A stretch of 54,542 bases of DNA, taken from assembly GCA_023386635.1 (NCBI GenBank), contig JAEWJH010000123.1, forward strand, positions 1 through 54,542, in the 5' to 3' direction. The position numbers were made by a program, and so were the translations under genes. This DNA is from Pseudomonadota bacterium (GTDB taxonomy: Bacteria > Pseudomonadota > Alphaproteobacteria > Rhizobiales > Xanthobacteraceae). Shown here in pieces: positions 33,998 to 42,882 of the stretch. The number at the start of each line of letters is the position of its first letter. The stretch's first letter is position 1. Under the pieces are notes generated by a model, which saw only the letters and a list, made by a program, of their open reading frames with translations, was not told the DNA's origin and made no database searches.

Positions 33998-36175
33998 ATG
34001 TCTTTCACCTATGCTGTTTCCCGCCTCGCCTTGCTGGCCGGCGTCTCCGCCGCACCGCTGCTGCTCTCGCATCCTGTCGTCGCGCAGGTGACACTGCCGC
34101 AAATCGTCATCACCGCACCGAGCCCGATCGCGCGGCCCGCGCCCGATACCGGCGACCCATCTGATGATTCCGCCCAGGGAACGCTGCCGGTCGTCACCGA
34201 CCAGTTCGCCACCGTGACGGTGGTGCCAAAGGAAGAACTGGAGCGCAGCGGCGCCGGCACGCTCGGCGATCTGCTGATGAGCAAGCCCGGCATCACCGGA
34301 TCGGGCTTCGCGCCCGGCGCGTCGAGCCGGCCGGTCGTGCGCGGCCTCGACAACAATCGCGTGCGCATTCAGGAGAACGGCATCGGCAGCAACGGCGTCT
34401 CCGATCTCGGCGAGGATCACGGCACACCGATCGATCCGCTCGCGGCCGACCGCATCGAGGTGATCCGCGGGCCGGCGACCTTGCGCTACGGCTCGCAGGC
34501 GATCGGCGGCGTGGTCAACGCCACCAACAATCGCATTCCCGAGAGCGTACCGAAGGACGGCTTCAGCGCCGAACTGCGCGGCGGTGCGAGTAGCGCCGAC
34601 CGCGGCCTCGACGGCGCGGTGCTGCTCGACGCCGGCAAGGACAATGTGGCGATCCACGCCGATGCATTCGGCCGCAACAGCGCGAGCTACAACATCCCCG
34701 CCTATCCCTATCTCAACGATCCGACCCGCGCGTTCGGCGGCCGGCAGCCGAACTCGGCCGCGCGCACCTATGGAGAATCGCTCGGCGGTTCGTATTTCTT
34801 CGACGGCGGCTATGCCGGCCTCGCCGTGTCGCAGATCAACAGCCTCTATCATATTCCCGGCATCGACGGCGAAGACCACAACACCCGCATCGACATGCGG
34901 CAGATGAAAATCACCGGCAAAGGCGAATTCCGCCCGCAGTCGGCGGCAGTCGATGCGATCCGCTTCTGGCTCGGCGCGTCCGACTACAAGCACAACGAGA
35001 TCGGCTATCTCAACGCCAACGATCCGATCAGCGACGGCGTGCGGCAGACCTTTACCAACAAAGAACAGGAAGCGCGCGTCGAGATGCAGCTCGCGCCGTT
35101 CGACCTGCGCTTTGCGTCGATGACCACCGCCATCGGCGTGCAGGGTTTCCATCAGGAACTGACCGCCCCGTCCCTGGACGGCACCGGCCTGTTCGATCCG
35201 AACCGCACGCGCAGCCTCGCAGCCTATGCGTTCAACGAGTTCAAGTTCACCGAGACGTGGCGCGCGCAGCTTGCAGGGCGCATCGAGACCAACCAGGTGA
35301 CCGGCTCGTCACCGGATATTCCGTCCGGCGATCTCGCGACATCGAACCGCACGCGGAATTTCCTGCCGAAGAGCGGGAGCATTGGCCTGCTGCATGATCT
35401 GCCGTGGGACATGGTCGGCAGCGTCACCGCGCAATATGTCGAGCGCGCGCCGCGCGCGCCCGAACTGTTCTCACGCGGTGGGCATGACGCCACCGGCACG
35501 TTCGACATCGGCAATCCCAATCTCAATGTGGAAGTGGCGAAGTCGCTGGAGATCGGGCTGAAGCGCGCCAAAGGCCCGTTCCGCTTCGAGGCCAATGCCT
35601 TTTACACGCGATATGACGGCTTCATCTTCCGCCGCCTCACCGGCGAGATGTGCGACGACGATTTCGCCTCCTGCACGCCCGGCGGCGCCGGCAGCGAGTT
35701 GAACCAGGCGGTCTACTCGCAGCGCGACGCGATCTTCCGCGGCGGCGAATTCCAGTTCCAATGGGACGTCGCCCCGATGGCCAATGGTCTGTTCGGCATC
35801 GACGGGCAATATGATTTCGTCCGCGCCACTTTCACCGATGGCAGCAATGTGCCGCGCATCCCGCCGCAGCGTCTCGGCGGCGGCGTCTATTGGCGCAATG
35901 CCAACTGGCTGGCGCGCGTGAACCTGCTGCATGCGTTCTCGCAGAATGACGTCTCGGCCAACGAAACCGGAACGCCGGGCTACGACAATCTGCGCGCGCA
36001 GATCAGCTACACCGAAAAGCTGAAGAACGATCCGAGCGGCATCAAGCAGTTCACTGTCGGAATCAGCGGTGACAACCTGCTCGATCAGGCGATGCGCAAC
36101 GCGGTGTCCTACACCAAGAACGAGGTGCTGATGCCCGGCCGCACCGTGCGGGTGTTCGCCAATGTGAAGTATTGA
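33998..36175 (+). CDS. TonB-dependent outer-membrane receptor, ZnuD-like
   Basis: 725 residues. Signal peptide to about VVAQ (28), then a TonB-box-like QIVITAPSP. The plug carries the run RPVVRGLDNNRVRIQENG and, later, PLAADRIEVIRGPATLRYG, close to what I remember of the zinc receptor ZnuD. The barrel ends in an aromatic residue (FANVKY). A loop near residue 550 holds the pair MCDDDF/SCTP, possibly a disulfide. With the Zur-type operator upstream, zinc uptake at low zinc is the best prediction. Energy would come from TonB-ExbBD encoded elsewhere. Other substrates (haem, copper complexes) are not excluded. Confidence 0.85.
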   Translation: MSFTYAVSRLALLAGVSAAPLLLSHPVVAQVTLPQIVITAPSPIARPAPDTGDPSDDSAQGTLPVVTDQFATVTVVPKEELERSGAGTLGDLLMSKPGITGSGFAPGASSRPVVRGLDNNRVRIQENGIGSNGVSDLGEDHGTPIDPLAADRIEVIRGPATLRYGSQAIGGVVNATNNRIPESVPKDGFSAELRGGASSADRGLDGAVLLDAGKDNVAIHADAFGRNSASYNIPAYPYLNDPTRAFGGRQPNSAARTYGESLGGSYFFDGGYAGLAVSQINSLYHIPGIDGEDHNTRIDMRQMKITGKGEFRPQSAAVDAIRFWLGASDYKHNEIGYLNANDPISDGVRQTFTNKEQEARVEMQLAPFDLRFASMTTAIGVQGFHQELTAPSLDGTGLFDPNRTRSLAAYAFNEFKFTETWRAQLAGRIETNQVTGSSPDIPSGDLATSNRTRNFLPKSGSIGLLHDLPWDMVGSVTAQYVERAPRAPELFSRGGHDATGTFDIGNPNLNVEVAKSLEIGLKRAKGPFRFEANAFYTRYDGFIFRRLTGEMCDDDFASCTPGGAGSELNQAVYSQRDAIFRGGEFQFQWDVAPMANGLFGIDGQYDFVRATFTDGSNVPRIPPQRLGGGVYWRNANWLARVNLLHAFSQNDVSANETGTPGYDNLRAQISYTEKLKNDPSGIKQFTVGISGDNLLDQAMRNAVSYTKNEVLMPGRTVRVFANVKY

Positions 36176-36184
36176 GAGAGGCTC

Positions 36185-36288
36185 GTCATTCCGGGGCGCG
36201 CTGAAAGCGCGAACCCGGAATCCAGCCCGCATCATATATCGTCGCATGTCTGGATCCCGGATCGCCGCTCACGCGGCGTCCGGATGAC
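36185..36288. repeat. Dispersed bipartite palindromic repeat, copy C
   Basis: Opens GTCATTCCGGGGCGCG and ends GGCGTCCGGATGAC; inner arms CCCGGAATCCAG and CTGGATCCCGG are inverted. It lies between the convergent receptor gene and xseA and probably contributes to transcription ending. Slightly more diverged than copy B. Confidence 0.85.
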
Positions 36289-36312
36289 TGAGACGATCCC
36301 GATCAACTTTCG

Positions 36313-37848
36313 CTAAAACAAATCGCCCTGCCCGGTCGCGCCGGGCGGTTTGGCTTTCGGCGCGGATGCTTTCGGCGCAGGTGTTTTAACCGCCGGCTTG
36401 GCCGATGTTTTCGGCGCCACGACCGCGCCATCGGCGACGGCGCTCACCGTGCCGTCGGCAAACTCGATGGCGAGCCGCGCGCCGCTCTCCACCTGCGCCG
36501 CACCACGCAACGGATGCCCGTCCGCGCCGCGCACCAGCGCGAAGCCGCGATCCAGCACACCGCGATAGGAAAACGCCTTCAGCAATTCGCCGAGATGGCC
36601 AAGCCGCGCGCTGCGGCGTTCCTGGCACACCAGAAACGCCCGTGCGGCACGTGGCGAGAAATTGGTGCGCGTCATCAGCTCGCGGCGGCGGCCCACCAGC
36701 ACGCCGATCGAACGACGGCCGCGATCGCCGAGCACGCCGACGCGCTCACGGCAGAGATCGATGCGCCGGCGCAGCATCTGCGGCGACAATCGCGCCGTGA
36801 GGCGGTCAAGCTGGCGATGATGCACCTGCGCGTTCGCGGCGAGCGCGCGCGGCAGACGCTCCGCGAGACCATCGAGCCGCTGACGCTGCTGCTCGAACAG
36901 CCGCTCGCGGCGCGGCAGCGCGCGTTCCAGCGCACGCAACTCCTTGCGCCGCAACTCGATGCCGCGCTGCCAGCAGGCGACGCGGCGCGCATGCAGCGCC
37001 GCGACCTGCGTCACGAGATCGGTACGCACCGGCACCGCCATTTCGGCGGCGGCCGTCGGCGTCGGTGCGCGGCGGTCGGAGGCGAAATCGATCAGCGTGA
37101 TGTCGGTCTCGTGGCCGACCGCGGAAATGAGCGGGATCATGCTGCCCGCCGCGGCGCGCACCACGATCTCTTCGTTGAACGACCAGAGATCCTCCAGCGA
37201 GCCGCCGCCGCGCGCGACGATCAGCAAATCGGGCCGGCGCATCGGCCCCTCGGCCGGGAACGCATTGAAGCCCTCGATCGCCGCCGCCACTTCGGCGGCC
37301 GAGGTCTCGCCCTGCACCCGTACCGGCCAGACGATGACATGGCGCGCGAAGCGGTCGTTGAGCCGATGGAGAATGTCGCGGATCACCGCGCCGGTCGGCG
37401 AGGTGATGACGCCGATCACCTGCGGCAGGAACGGCAGGAGCTGTTTGCGCGCCTCGTCGAACAGACCTTCCTTGGCGAGCTTCTTCTTGCGCTCCTCGAG
37501 CAGCGCCATCAGCGCGCCGACGCCGGCCGGTTCCAGCGTCTCGACGACAATCTGGTAGTTGGAGCGGCCCGGATAGGTCGTCACCCGGCCGGTGACCACC
37601 ACCTCCAGCCCCTCCTCGGGCTTGACGCGCATCTTGCCGAACACGCCCTTCCAGATCACAGCGTCGATCCGGGCGCTCTCGTCCTTGAGCGCGAAATAGC
37701 AGTGGCCGGAGGAATGCGGCCCGCGATAGCCGGAAATCTCGCCGCGCAGCCGCACATGGCCGAACGCATCCTCGACGGTGCGTTTCAGCGACAGCGACAG
37801 TTCGCTGACGGTCAATTCCACAACATTGAGGCGTGCAGCAGCGTCCAT
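36313..37848 (-). CDS. xseA: Exodeoxyribonuclease VII large subunit
   Basis: 511 residues. Single-strand DNA exonuclease subunit, working with XseB. An N-terminal OB fold (LNVVELTVSELSLSLKRTVE ... VRLRGEISGYR) is followed by the catalytic domain with VITSPTGAVIRDILHRL, LIVARGGGSLEDLWSFNEE and SAVGHETDITLIDF, then a coiled-coil region rich in Arg/Leu. After about 480 there is a K/P/A-rich tail (APKASAPKAKPPG) ending GQGDLF. The start MDAAARLNV begins the OB fold; the frame extends upstream to a TTG without support. Divergent from purD. Confidence 0.95.
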   Translation of the reverse strand: MDAAARLNVVELTVSELSLSLKRTVEDAFGHVRLRGEISGYRGPHSSGHCYFALKDESARIDAVIWKGVFGKMRVKPEEGLEVVVTGRVTTYPGRSNYQIVVETLEPAGVGALMALLEERKKKLAKEGLFDEARKQLLPFLPQVIGVITSPTGAVIRDILHRLNDRFARHVIVWPVRVQGETSAAEVAAAIEGFNAFPAEGPMRRPDLLIVARGGGSLEDLWSFNEEIVVRAAAGSMIPLISAVGHETDITLIDFASDRRAPTPTAAAEMAVPVRTDLVTQVAALHARRVACWQRGIELRRKELRALERALPRRERLFEQQRQRLDGLAERLPRALAANAQVHHRQLDRLTARLSPQMLRRRIDLCRERVGVLGDRGRRSIGVLVGRRRELMTRTNFSPRAARAFLVCQERRSARLGHLGELLKAFSYRGVLDRGFALVRGADGHPLRGAAQVESGARLAIEFADGTVSAVADGAVVAPKTSAKPAVKTPAPKASAPKAKPPGATGQGDLF

Positions 37849-37904
37849 TCGGGCCGAATCTCTTGCGGGGGGGATGCGCCATGCTACACCACCCCGGCGA
37901 AAGG

Positions 37905-37933
37905 TTGACAATCAGCTTGTCAGCATATTGTAA
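37905..37933 (+). promoter_or_regulatory. Possible sigma70 promoter of purD
   Basis: TTGACA at 37905-37910 and TTGTAA at 37928-37933 with a 17-nt spacer, about 35 bp before the purD ATG. The -10 is a weak match. Confidence 0.4.
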
Positions 37934-37966
37934 GCTGCAAAAGGCGCTTTTGGCGGACCTCCACTG

Positions 37967-39244
37967 ATGAATATCCTCCTGCTCGGTTCCGGCGGCCGCG
38001 AACACGCCCTCGCCTGGAAGATCGCGGGAAGCCCGCTCGCCGACAAGCTCTACTGCGCGCCCGGCAATGCGGGCATCGCCCAGGAGGCGGAATTGGTGGC
38101 GCTCGACGTCGCCGACCACGCCGCGGTGATCGCCTTCTGCCGCGCCAACGCCATCGAGCTGGTGGTGGTCGGCCCGGAAGCGCCGCTGGTCGCCGGCATC
38201 GTCGACGACCTCACCGCCGCCGGCATCAAGGCGTTCGGTCCGACCAAGCAAGCCGCGCAGCTCGAAGGCTCCAAAGGCTTCACCAAGGACCTGTGCCGCG
38301 CCAACAACATTCCGACCGGCGCCTATGAGCGCTTCAAGGATGCGGGCGCGGCCAAGGACTACATCCGCAAGATCGGCGCGCCGATCGTCGTCAAGGCCGA
38401 CGGGCTTGCCGCCGGCAAGGGCGTCGTCGTCGCCGAGACGCTCGATCAGGCGTTCGACGCCGTCGACATGATCTTCGGCGGCGGGCTCGGTGCCGCCGGC
38501 AGCGAAGTCGTGGTCGAAGAATTCCTCGACGGCGAGGAAGCCTCGTTCTTCGCGCTGTGCGACGGCGAGACTGCGATCGCGCTGGCCTCGGCGCAGGACC
38601 ACAAGCGCGTGCTCGACGGCGACAAGGGGCCGAACACCGGCGGCATGGGCGCTTATTCGCCGGCGCCGGTGATGACGCCGGAGATGACCGCGCGCACCAT
38701 GGACGAGATCGTGCTGCCGACCGTGCGCGCCATGGCGGCCATGGGCGCGCCCTACAAGGGCGTGCTGTTCGCCGGGCTGATGATCACGCGCGATGGTCCG
38801 AAGCTGATCGAATACAATGTCCGCTTCGGCGACCCGGAAACCCAGGTGCTGATGCTGCGCATGATGTCCGACATCGTGCCGGCGATGATCGCCGCCTGCG
38901 ACGGGCAGCTGCGCAATTTCGATCTGCGCTGGTACCCGGACGCGGCGCTCACCGTCGTGATGGCGGCGAAGGGCTATCCCGGCGCCTACGAGAAGAACAC
39001 GGTGATCGACGGTCTCGATGCCGCCGCGCAGCTTGACGGCGTCGAGATTTTCCATGCCGGCACCGCCGCGCGCGACGGCAAGGTCGTGGCGACTGGCGGC
39101 CGCGTGCTCAATGTCTGCGGCATCGGCAAGAGCGTCGGCGAGGCGCAGGCGCGCGCTTACGCAGCCGTCGAAGCGATCACATGGCCGGGCGGCTTCTGCC
39201 GCCGTGACATCGGCTGGCGCGCGGTGCAGCGGGAAAAGGCGTAA
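37967..39244 (+). CDS. purD: Phosphoribosylamine-glycine ligase
   Basis: 425 residues, standard length. Second step of purine synthesis: ATP-dependent joining of glycine to phosphoribosylamine. N-terminal LLLGSGGREHALAWK, the ATP-grasp region (VVKADGLAAGKGVVVAET) and the GARS signature RFGDPETQ (near 290) are intact. The C-terminal block VLNVCGIGKSVGEAQARAYAAVE is normal. It lies divergent from xseA and 69 bp before the dehalogenase gene on the same strand. Confidence 0.97.
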   Translation: MNILLLGSGGREHALAWKIAGSPLADKLYCAPGNAGIAQEAELVALDVADHAAVIAFCRANAIELVVVGPEAPLVAGIVDDLTAAGIKAFGPTKQAAQLEGSKGFTKDLCRANNIPTGAYERFKDAGAAKDYIRKIGAPIVVKADGLAAGKGVVVAETLDQAFDAVDMIFGGGLGAAGSEVVVEEFLDGEEASFFALCDGETAIALASAQDHKRVLDGDKGPNTGGMGAYSPAPVMTPEMTARTMDEIVLPTVRAMAAMGAPYKGVLFAGLMITRDGPKLIEYNVRFGDPETQVLMLRMMSDIVPAMIAACDGQLRNFDLRWYPDAALTVVMAAKGYPGAYEKNTVIDGLDAAAQLDGVEIFHAGTAARDGKVVATGGRVLNVCGIGKSVGEAQARAYAAVEAITWPGGFCRRDIGWRAVQREKA

Positions 39245-39313
39245 CGCCTCGGGCTTGTGGCGCTACGCAAGCTGCCCGATAGTGGAGAGACGATCTCACA
39301 GCGTGAGTGTGGC

Positions 39314-40216
39314 ATGCCCGATCTCGCCGACCTGTTTCCCGGTTTCGAATCCCACTGGATCACCACATCCGCGGGCAAATTGTTCGCCCGCACCGGCGGC
39401 AGCGGCCCGCCGCTGCTGTTGCTGCACGGCTATCCTCAATCGAACGTGATGTGGCATCGCATAGCGCCAGCGCTGGCGCAATCGTTCTCGCTGGTGATCG
39501 CCGATCTGCCCGGCTACGGCTGGTCGGAGGTTCCGGAAGCCGACGCCGATCACGCACCTTACGACAAGCGCTCCATGGCCAGGGCCATGATCGAGCTGAT
39601 GGAGAAGCTCGGCAATATCCGCTTCCGCCTCGTCGGTCACGATCGCGGCGGGCGCGTGTCGTATCGCCTCGCGCTCGATCATCCGCACCGGCTCGAGCAA
39701 CTCGTCACCATCGACATCGTGCCGACCTACGACATGTGGCAGGGCATGAACCGCAACATGGCCATCAAAGTGTGGCACTGGCCGTTCCTGGCGCAGGCGC
39801 ATCCGCTGCCGGAAATGCTGATCGAAAAAGCGCCGGTCGAGTATTGCGACTGGAAGATGGCGAGTTGGACCAAGAGCAAGGATCTCTCCGCATTCGATCC
39901 GCGCGCGCTTGCGCATTATCGCGCGGCGATCTCCGATCCGCTACGCATCCATGCCCAGTGCGAGGACTATCGCGCCGGCTGCTATCAGGACTACGCCAAC
40001 GACGAGGCCGACCGCGCCGCCGGCAAGATGATCGAAGTTCCGATGCTCGCTCTATGGGGCGCGGCCGGAATCCCCAACGAAACCGGCGGTCCGCTGCCGA
40101 TCTGGAAAACCTGGGCGAAAGATGTGCGCGGCCAGCCGATCGACAGCGGGCATTTCCCGCCGGAAGAAAACCCGCAGGCGACCACGCAGGCGCTGCTCGA
40201 TTTCTTCAAGGGGTGA
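39314..40216 (+). CDS. Fluoroacetate dehalogenase (haloacetate dehalogenase), alpha/beta hydrolase
   Basis: 300 residues starting MPDLADLFPGF, which aligns from the first residue with the R. palustris fluoroacetate dehalogenase as I remember it. Every functional position known for that enzyme is kept at the same number: nucleophile D110 (GHDRGGR), carboxylate-binding R111 and R114, acid D134, halide-binding H155, W156 and Y219, W185, and base H280 (SGHF). The reaction is hydrolytic C-F (or C-Cl) cleavage of haloacetates to glycolate, in the cytosol. The upstream 19-codon extension of the frame is not needed. Natural substrate in this host is unknown; no haloacid transporter lies nearby. Confidence 0.9.
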   Translation: MPDLADLFPGFESHWITTSAGKLFARTGGSGPPLLLLHGYPQSNVMWHRIAPALAQSFSLVIADLPGYGWSEVPEADADHAPYDKRSMARAMIELMEKLGNIRFRLVGHDRGGRVSYRLALDHPHRLEQLVTIDIVPTYDMWQGMNRNMAIKVWHWPFLAQAHPLPEMLIEKAPVEYCDWKMASWTKSKDLSAFDPRALAHYRAAISDPLRIHAQCEDYRAGCYQDYANDEADRAAGKMIEVPMLALWGAAGIPNETGGPLPIWKTWAKDVRGQPIDSGHFPPEENPQATTQALLDFFKG

Positions 40217-40306
40217 ACAGCCGCGACGCCCGTCGTTTCAGCGGCGTGTCAAATTTTACGGATTTCCATCGGAGTTGATTCAGGCGCGGTCGCTAGGCTG
40301 CGCTCC

Positions 40307-40483
40307 ATGTCCACGGTCAGCAGAACAACGCGGACTTCGTCGACGCTCGGAACCCTGCGCAAGCTGCCGCGGGTTGCCGATGCGCCGCCCGTGCGCGACA
40401 TCGACCCGGACCCGCATCATCACCGGCAGGACGAACAGCCGCCCTCGGACCGGCCGGGCCAGCACGTCGACAAGCTGGTGTGA
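40307..40483 (+). CDS. Possible small protein, 58 residues, unknown function
   Basis: An ATG at 40307 opens 58 codons ending at TGA 40483. Codon third positions are strongly G/C as in real genes here. The product is polar with a His run (DPDPHHHRQDEQ) and ends GQHVDKLV. No Shine-Dalgarno is obvious and I recognise no family. It is the only coding candidate in the 395-bp gap 40217-40611, which otherwise holds the repeat at 40508. Confidence 0.4.
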   Translation: MSTVSRTTRTSSTLGTLRKLPRVADAPPVRDIDPDPHHHRQDEQPPSDRPGQHVDKLV

Positions 40484-40507
40484 TAGCGCGCTAATCAATT
40501 TTTCCCT

Positions 40508-40576
40508 TCGTCCCTGCGAAAGCGGGGACCCAGTTCTTTGGCCAAGCCTGGATTCCCGCTTTCGCGGGAATGAACG
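40508..40576. repeat. Dispersed palindromic repeat, second type
   Basis: Two halves, GTCCCTGCGAAAGCGGGGACCCAG-like and TGGATTCCCGCTTTCGCGGGAATGA-like, each a hairpin (for example CCCGC-TTTC-GCGGG), around a ~20-nt spacer. This type is very widespread in proteobacterial intergenic DNA. It shares the CCAG/TGGATTC inner ends with copies A-D but has different outer stems. It lies 35 bp after the tadA stop. Confidence 0.8.
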
Positions 40577-40611
40577 GGGAGAGATTGTGCTTCGGTCCGA
40601 ATAAATCGCCC

Positions 40612-41052
40612 TTAGCGCCGCGCCGCGAAGAAATCCCTGAGCAGCGTCGCGGCCTCCACCTCGCCGATGCCGCCATAGACCTCCGGCCGGTGATGGCAGG
40701 TCGGCGACGCATAGAGCCGTACGCCGTGGTCCACCGCTCCGCCTTTAGGATCGCCGGCGCCATAGTAAAGCCGGCGGATGCGCGCGAACGAGATCGCCGC
40801 CGCGCACATCGGGCACGGCTCCAGCGAGACATAGAGATCGCAGTCGGTGAGCCGCTCGGAGCCGAGCGCAGCCGCCGCCTGACGCAGCGCCAGCATCTCC
40901 GCATGGGCGGTCGGATCGCGCTCCATGAGCGTGCGGTTGCCGGCCCGGGCGACCACGGCGCCGTCCTTCACCACCACCGCGCCCACGGGCACCTCGCCCC
41001 GCGCCGCCGCGGCGCGGGCCTCGTCGAGCGCGATGTCCATGAAACCCGGCAT
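40612..41052 (-). CDS. tadA: tRNA-specific adenosine deaminase
   Basis: 146 residues. Converts A34 to inosine in tRNA-Arg(ACG). The zinc/catalytic motif is H50-A-E52 (TAHAEMLAL) with the other ligands in PC80PMC83. The start MPGFMDIALDEA is used; M5 at 41040 is an alternative. The frame continues 110 codons upstream into the rluB region without deaminase features. Divergent from rluB with 118 bp between. Confidence 0.95.
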   Translation of the reverse strand: MPGFMDIALDEARAAAARGEVPVGAVVVKDGAVVARAGNRTLMERDPTAHAEMLALRQAAAALGSERLTDCDLYVSLEPCPMCAAAISFARIRRLYYGAGDPKGGAVDHGVRLYASPTCHHRPEVYGGIGEVEAATLLRDFFAARR

Positions 41053-41170
41053 CGGATGTGCGGCCTCATTCTCCAAGATGACGACACACCTTGTGCCGCC
41101 GGTAACGCCCTTATACACGTCGCCAGAACCGCAGGAATGGCCCTGCCCGCAAGGTCCCCCAAGGTCCCAG

Positions 41171-42319
41171 ATGCCCGACACTCCGCGCAGCGACAAATCC
41201 GGCGAACGCATCGCCAAGGTGATGGCGCGCGCCGGGCTGGCCTCGCGGCGCGAGGCGGAAGCCTGGATCGCCGCCGGCCGCGTCAGCGTCAACGGCGCGG
41301 TGATCACCTCGCCGGCGCTCAATGTCTCCTCGCGCGACGTGATCGCCGTCGACGGGGAGCCGATGCGCACGCGCGAGCGCACGCGGCTGTTCCTCTACAA
41401 CAAGCCGCCGGGTCTCGTGACGACCCATTTCGATCCCGAAGGCAGGCCGACTATTTTCGGCGCTCTGCCGAAAGACCTGCCGCGCGTGATCAGCGTCGGG
41501 CGACTCGACCTCACCACCGAGGGGCTGCTGCTGCTCACCAATGACGGCGGCCTTGCCCGCGCACTGGAACTGCCCTCCACCGGCTGGCTGCGCCGCTATC
41601 GCGTGCGCGCCTTCGGCCGCGGCCTGACGCAGCAGCAGCTCGACGGGCTGCGCGACGGCATCACCGTCGACGGCATCCGCTATGGCGCCATCGAAGCGAC
41701 GCTGGAACGGCAGCAAGGCGCCAACGTCTGGCTGTCGTTCGCGATCCGCGAGGGCAAGAACCGCGAGGTGCGCAACGTACTGCGCTCGCTCGACTTGCAT
41801 GTGAACCGGCTGATCCGCGTCTCCTACGGCCCGTTCACGCTCGACGATCTGCCGGAAGGCGCTGTGCGCGAGGTGGATACGCCCGTTCTCAAAACGACGC
41901 TAGGCCCGGAGATCGTCAAGGCGGCGCAATGCGACTTCACCGCGCCGGTGTTCGATCATCACGACAGCGATGCGATGCCGGCACGCGAGCGCAAAAGCCG
42001 GAAGAAGGAGCGTCAGCACGAGCGGCGCGAATACAAGCCGGAACGGAAAGCCGAGCCTAGTGAGCGCAACGAGCGCTTCGGCAAAAAGAAAGTCGAGGAA
42101 CGCCCTCGCTCCGCCCCCCGGAGCGAAGCGCGCCGCGACGACCGCAAACGGCATGACGACAAGCGCGACGCCCCCAAGCGCGATGTCCCCAAACGCGGTG
42201 AACGGCGCGACAGTGAGCGCACCGATCCGAAGCAAGACACCAAGCCCGGCGCGCCGAAGCGCAATCGCAAGAATCGCCGCGACCGCACCGGCGGACCGCG
42301 TCCGTCGAGGCCGCGCTGA
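41171..42319 (+). CDS. rluB: 23S rRNA pseudouridine synthase, RluB type, with long basic tail
   Basis: 382 residues. N-terminal S4 RNA-binding domain (ERIAKVMARAGLASRREAE, 12-30), then an RsuA/RluB/E/F catalytic domain with D113 in GRLDLTTEGLLLL. Residues ~269-382 are an extra low-complexity tail of K, R, E and D with few hydrophobics (for example KSRKKERQHERREYKPERK), not part of the E. coli enzyme core; such tails occur in alphaproteobacterial homologues and may bind ribosomal RNA. Its TGA overlaps the rsmD start as TGATG. Confidence 0.92.
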   Translation: MPDTPRSDKSGERIAKVMARAGLASRREAEAWIAAGRVSVNGAVITSPALNVSSRDVIAVDGEPMRTRERTRLFLYNKPPGLVTTHFDPEGRPTIFGALPKDLPRVISVGRLDLTTEGLLLLTNDGGLARALELPSTGWLRRYRVRAFGRGLTQQQLDGLRDGITVDGIRYGAIEATLERQQGANVWLSFAIREGKNREVRNVLRSLDLHVNRLIRVSYGPFTLDDLPEGAVREVDTPVLKTTLGPEIVKAAQCDFTAPVFDHHDSDAMPARERKSRKKERQHERREYKPERKAEPSERNERFGKKKVEERPRSAPRSEARRDDRKRHDDKRDAPKRDVPKRGERRDSERTDPKQDTKPGAPKRNRKNRRDRTGGPRPSRPR

Positions 42320-42882
42320 TGCGCGTCATCGCCGGCCGCCTGCGCGGGCGCAATCTCGCCGCGCCGAAATCGCAGAGCATTCGCCCGACCGCGGACCGGC
42401 TGCGCGAGAGCCTGTTCAACACGCTGATGCACGCCTATGGCGATCCGGTCACCGGCGCGCGCGTGCTCGACCTGTTCGCCGGCACCGGCGCGCTCGGCAT
42501 CGAGGCGATCTCGCGCGGCGCCGCCTATTGCCTGTTCGTCGATGACGGCGCGGAAGCGCGCGCGCTGTTGCGGCAGAATGTCGAGACGCTCGGCCTCGCC
42601 GGCGTCACCCGCATCTTCCGCCGCGACGCCGCGACGCTCGGCCCGGCGCATCCGATCGAGCCGTTCTCCCTCATCTTCGCCGACCCGCCCTATGGCAAGG
42701 ACCTTGGCACCCGCGCGATCCTATCGGCGCGCGACGGCGGCTGGCTCGCGCCCGGCGCACTGATCGTGCTGGAGGAAGCAGCGAGCGCGGCTGTCGCCGC
42801 GCCGCAGGGATTCACCGAACTGGAACGCCGGCGTTATGACGACACGGAATTCGTGATCATGCAGCAGATGGCAAAGGCCTAG
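42319..42882 (+). CDS. rsmD: 16S rRNA (guanine(966)-N2)-methyltransferase
   Basis: 187 residues. SAM-binding motif DLFAGTGALG (51-60) and the N-methyltransferase motif DPPY (122-125), plus the N-terminal RVIAGRLRGRNL and RPTADRLRESLFN typical of RsmD. Modifies G966 of 16S rRNA in the assembling 30S subunit. Coupled to rluB through TGATG, making a two-gene rRNA modification operon. Its last 4 bp overlap the 3' end of the convergent mutL. Confidence 0.95.
   Translation: MRVIAGRLRGRNLAAPKSQSIRPTADRLRESLFNTLMHAYGDPVTGARVLDLFAGTGALGIEAISRGAAYCLFVDDGAEARALLRQNVETLGLAGVTRIFRRDAATLGPAHPIEPFSLIFADPPYGKDLGTRAILSARDGGWLAPGALIVLEEAASAAVAAPQGFTELERRRYDDTEFVIMQQMAKA

Noticed and set aside
36806..39055. 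A ~750-codon open frame on the minus strand across the xseA start and antisense to purD
   Set aside because: It runs through two well-recognised genes in other frames; the product is biased to R/A/H/G and matches no family. It is an artefact of high GC content.
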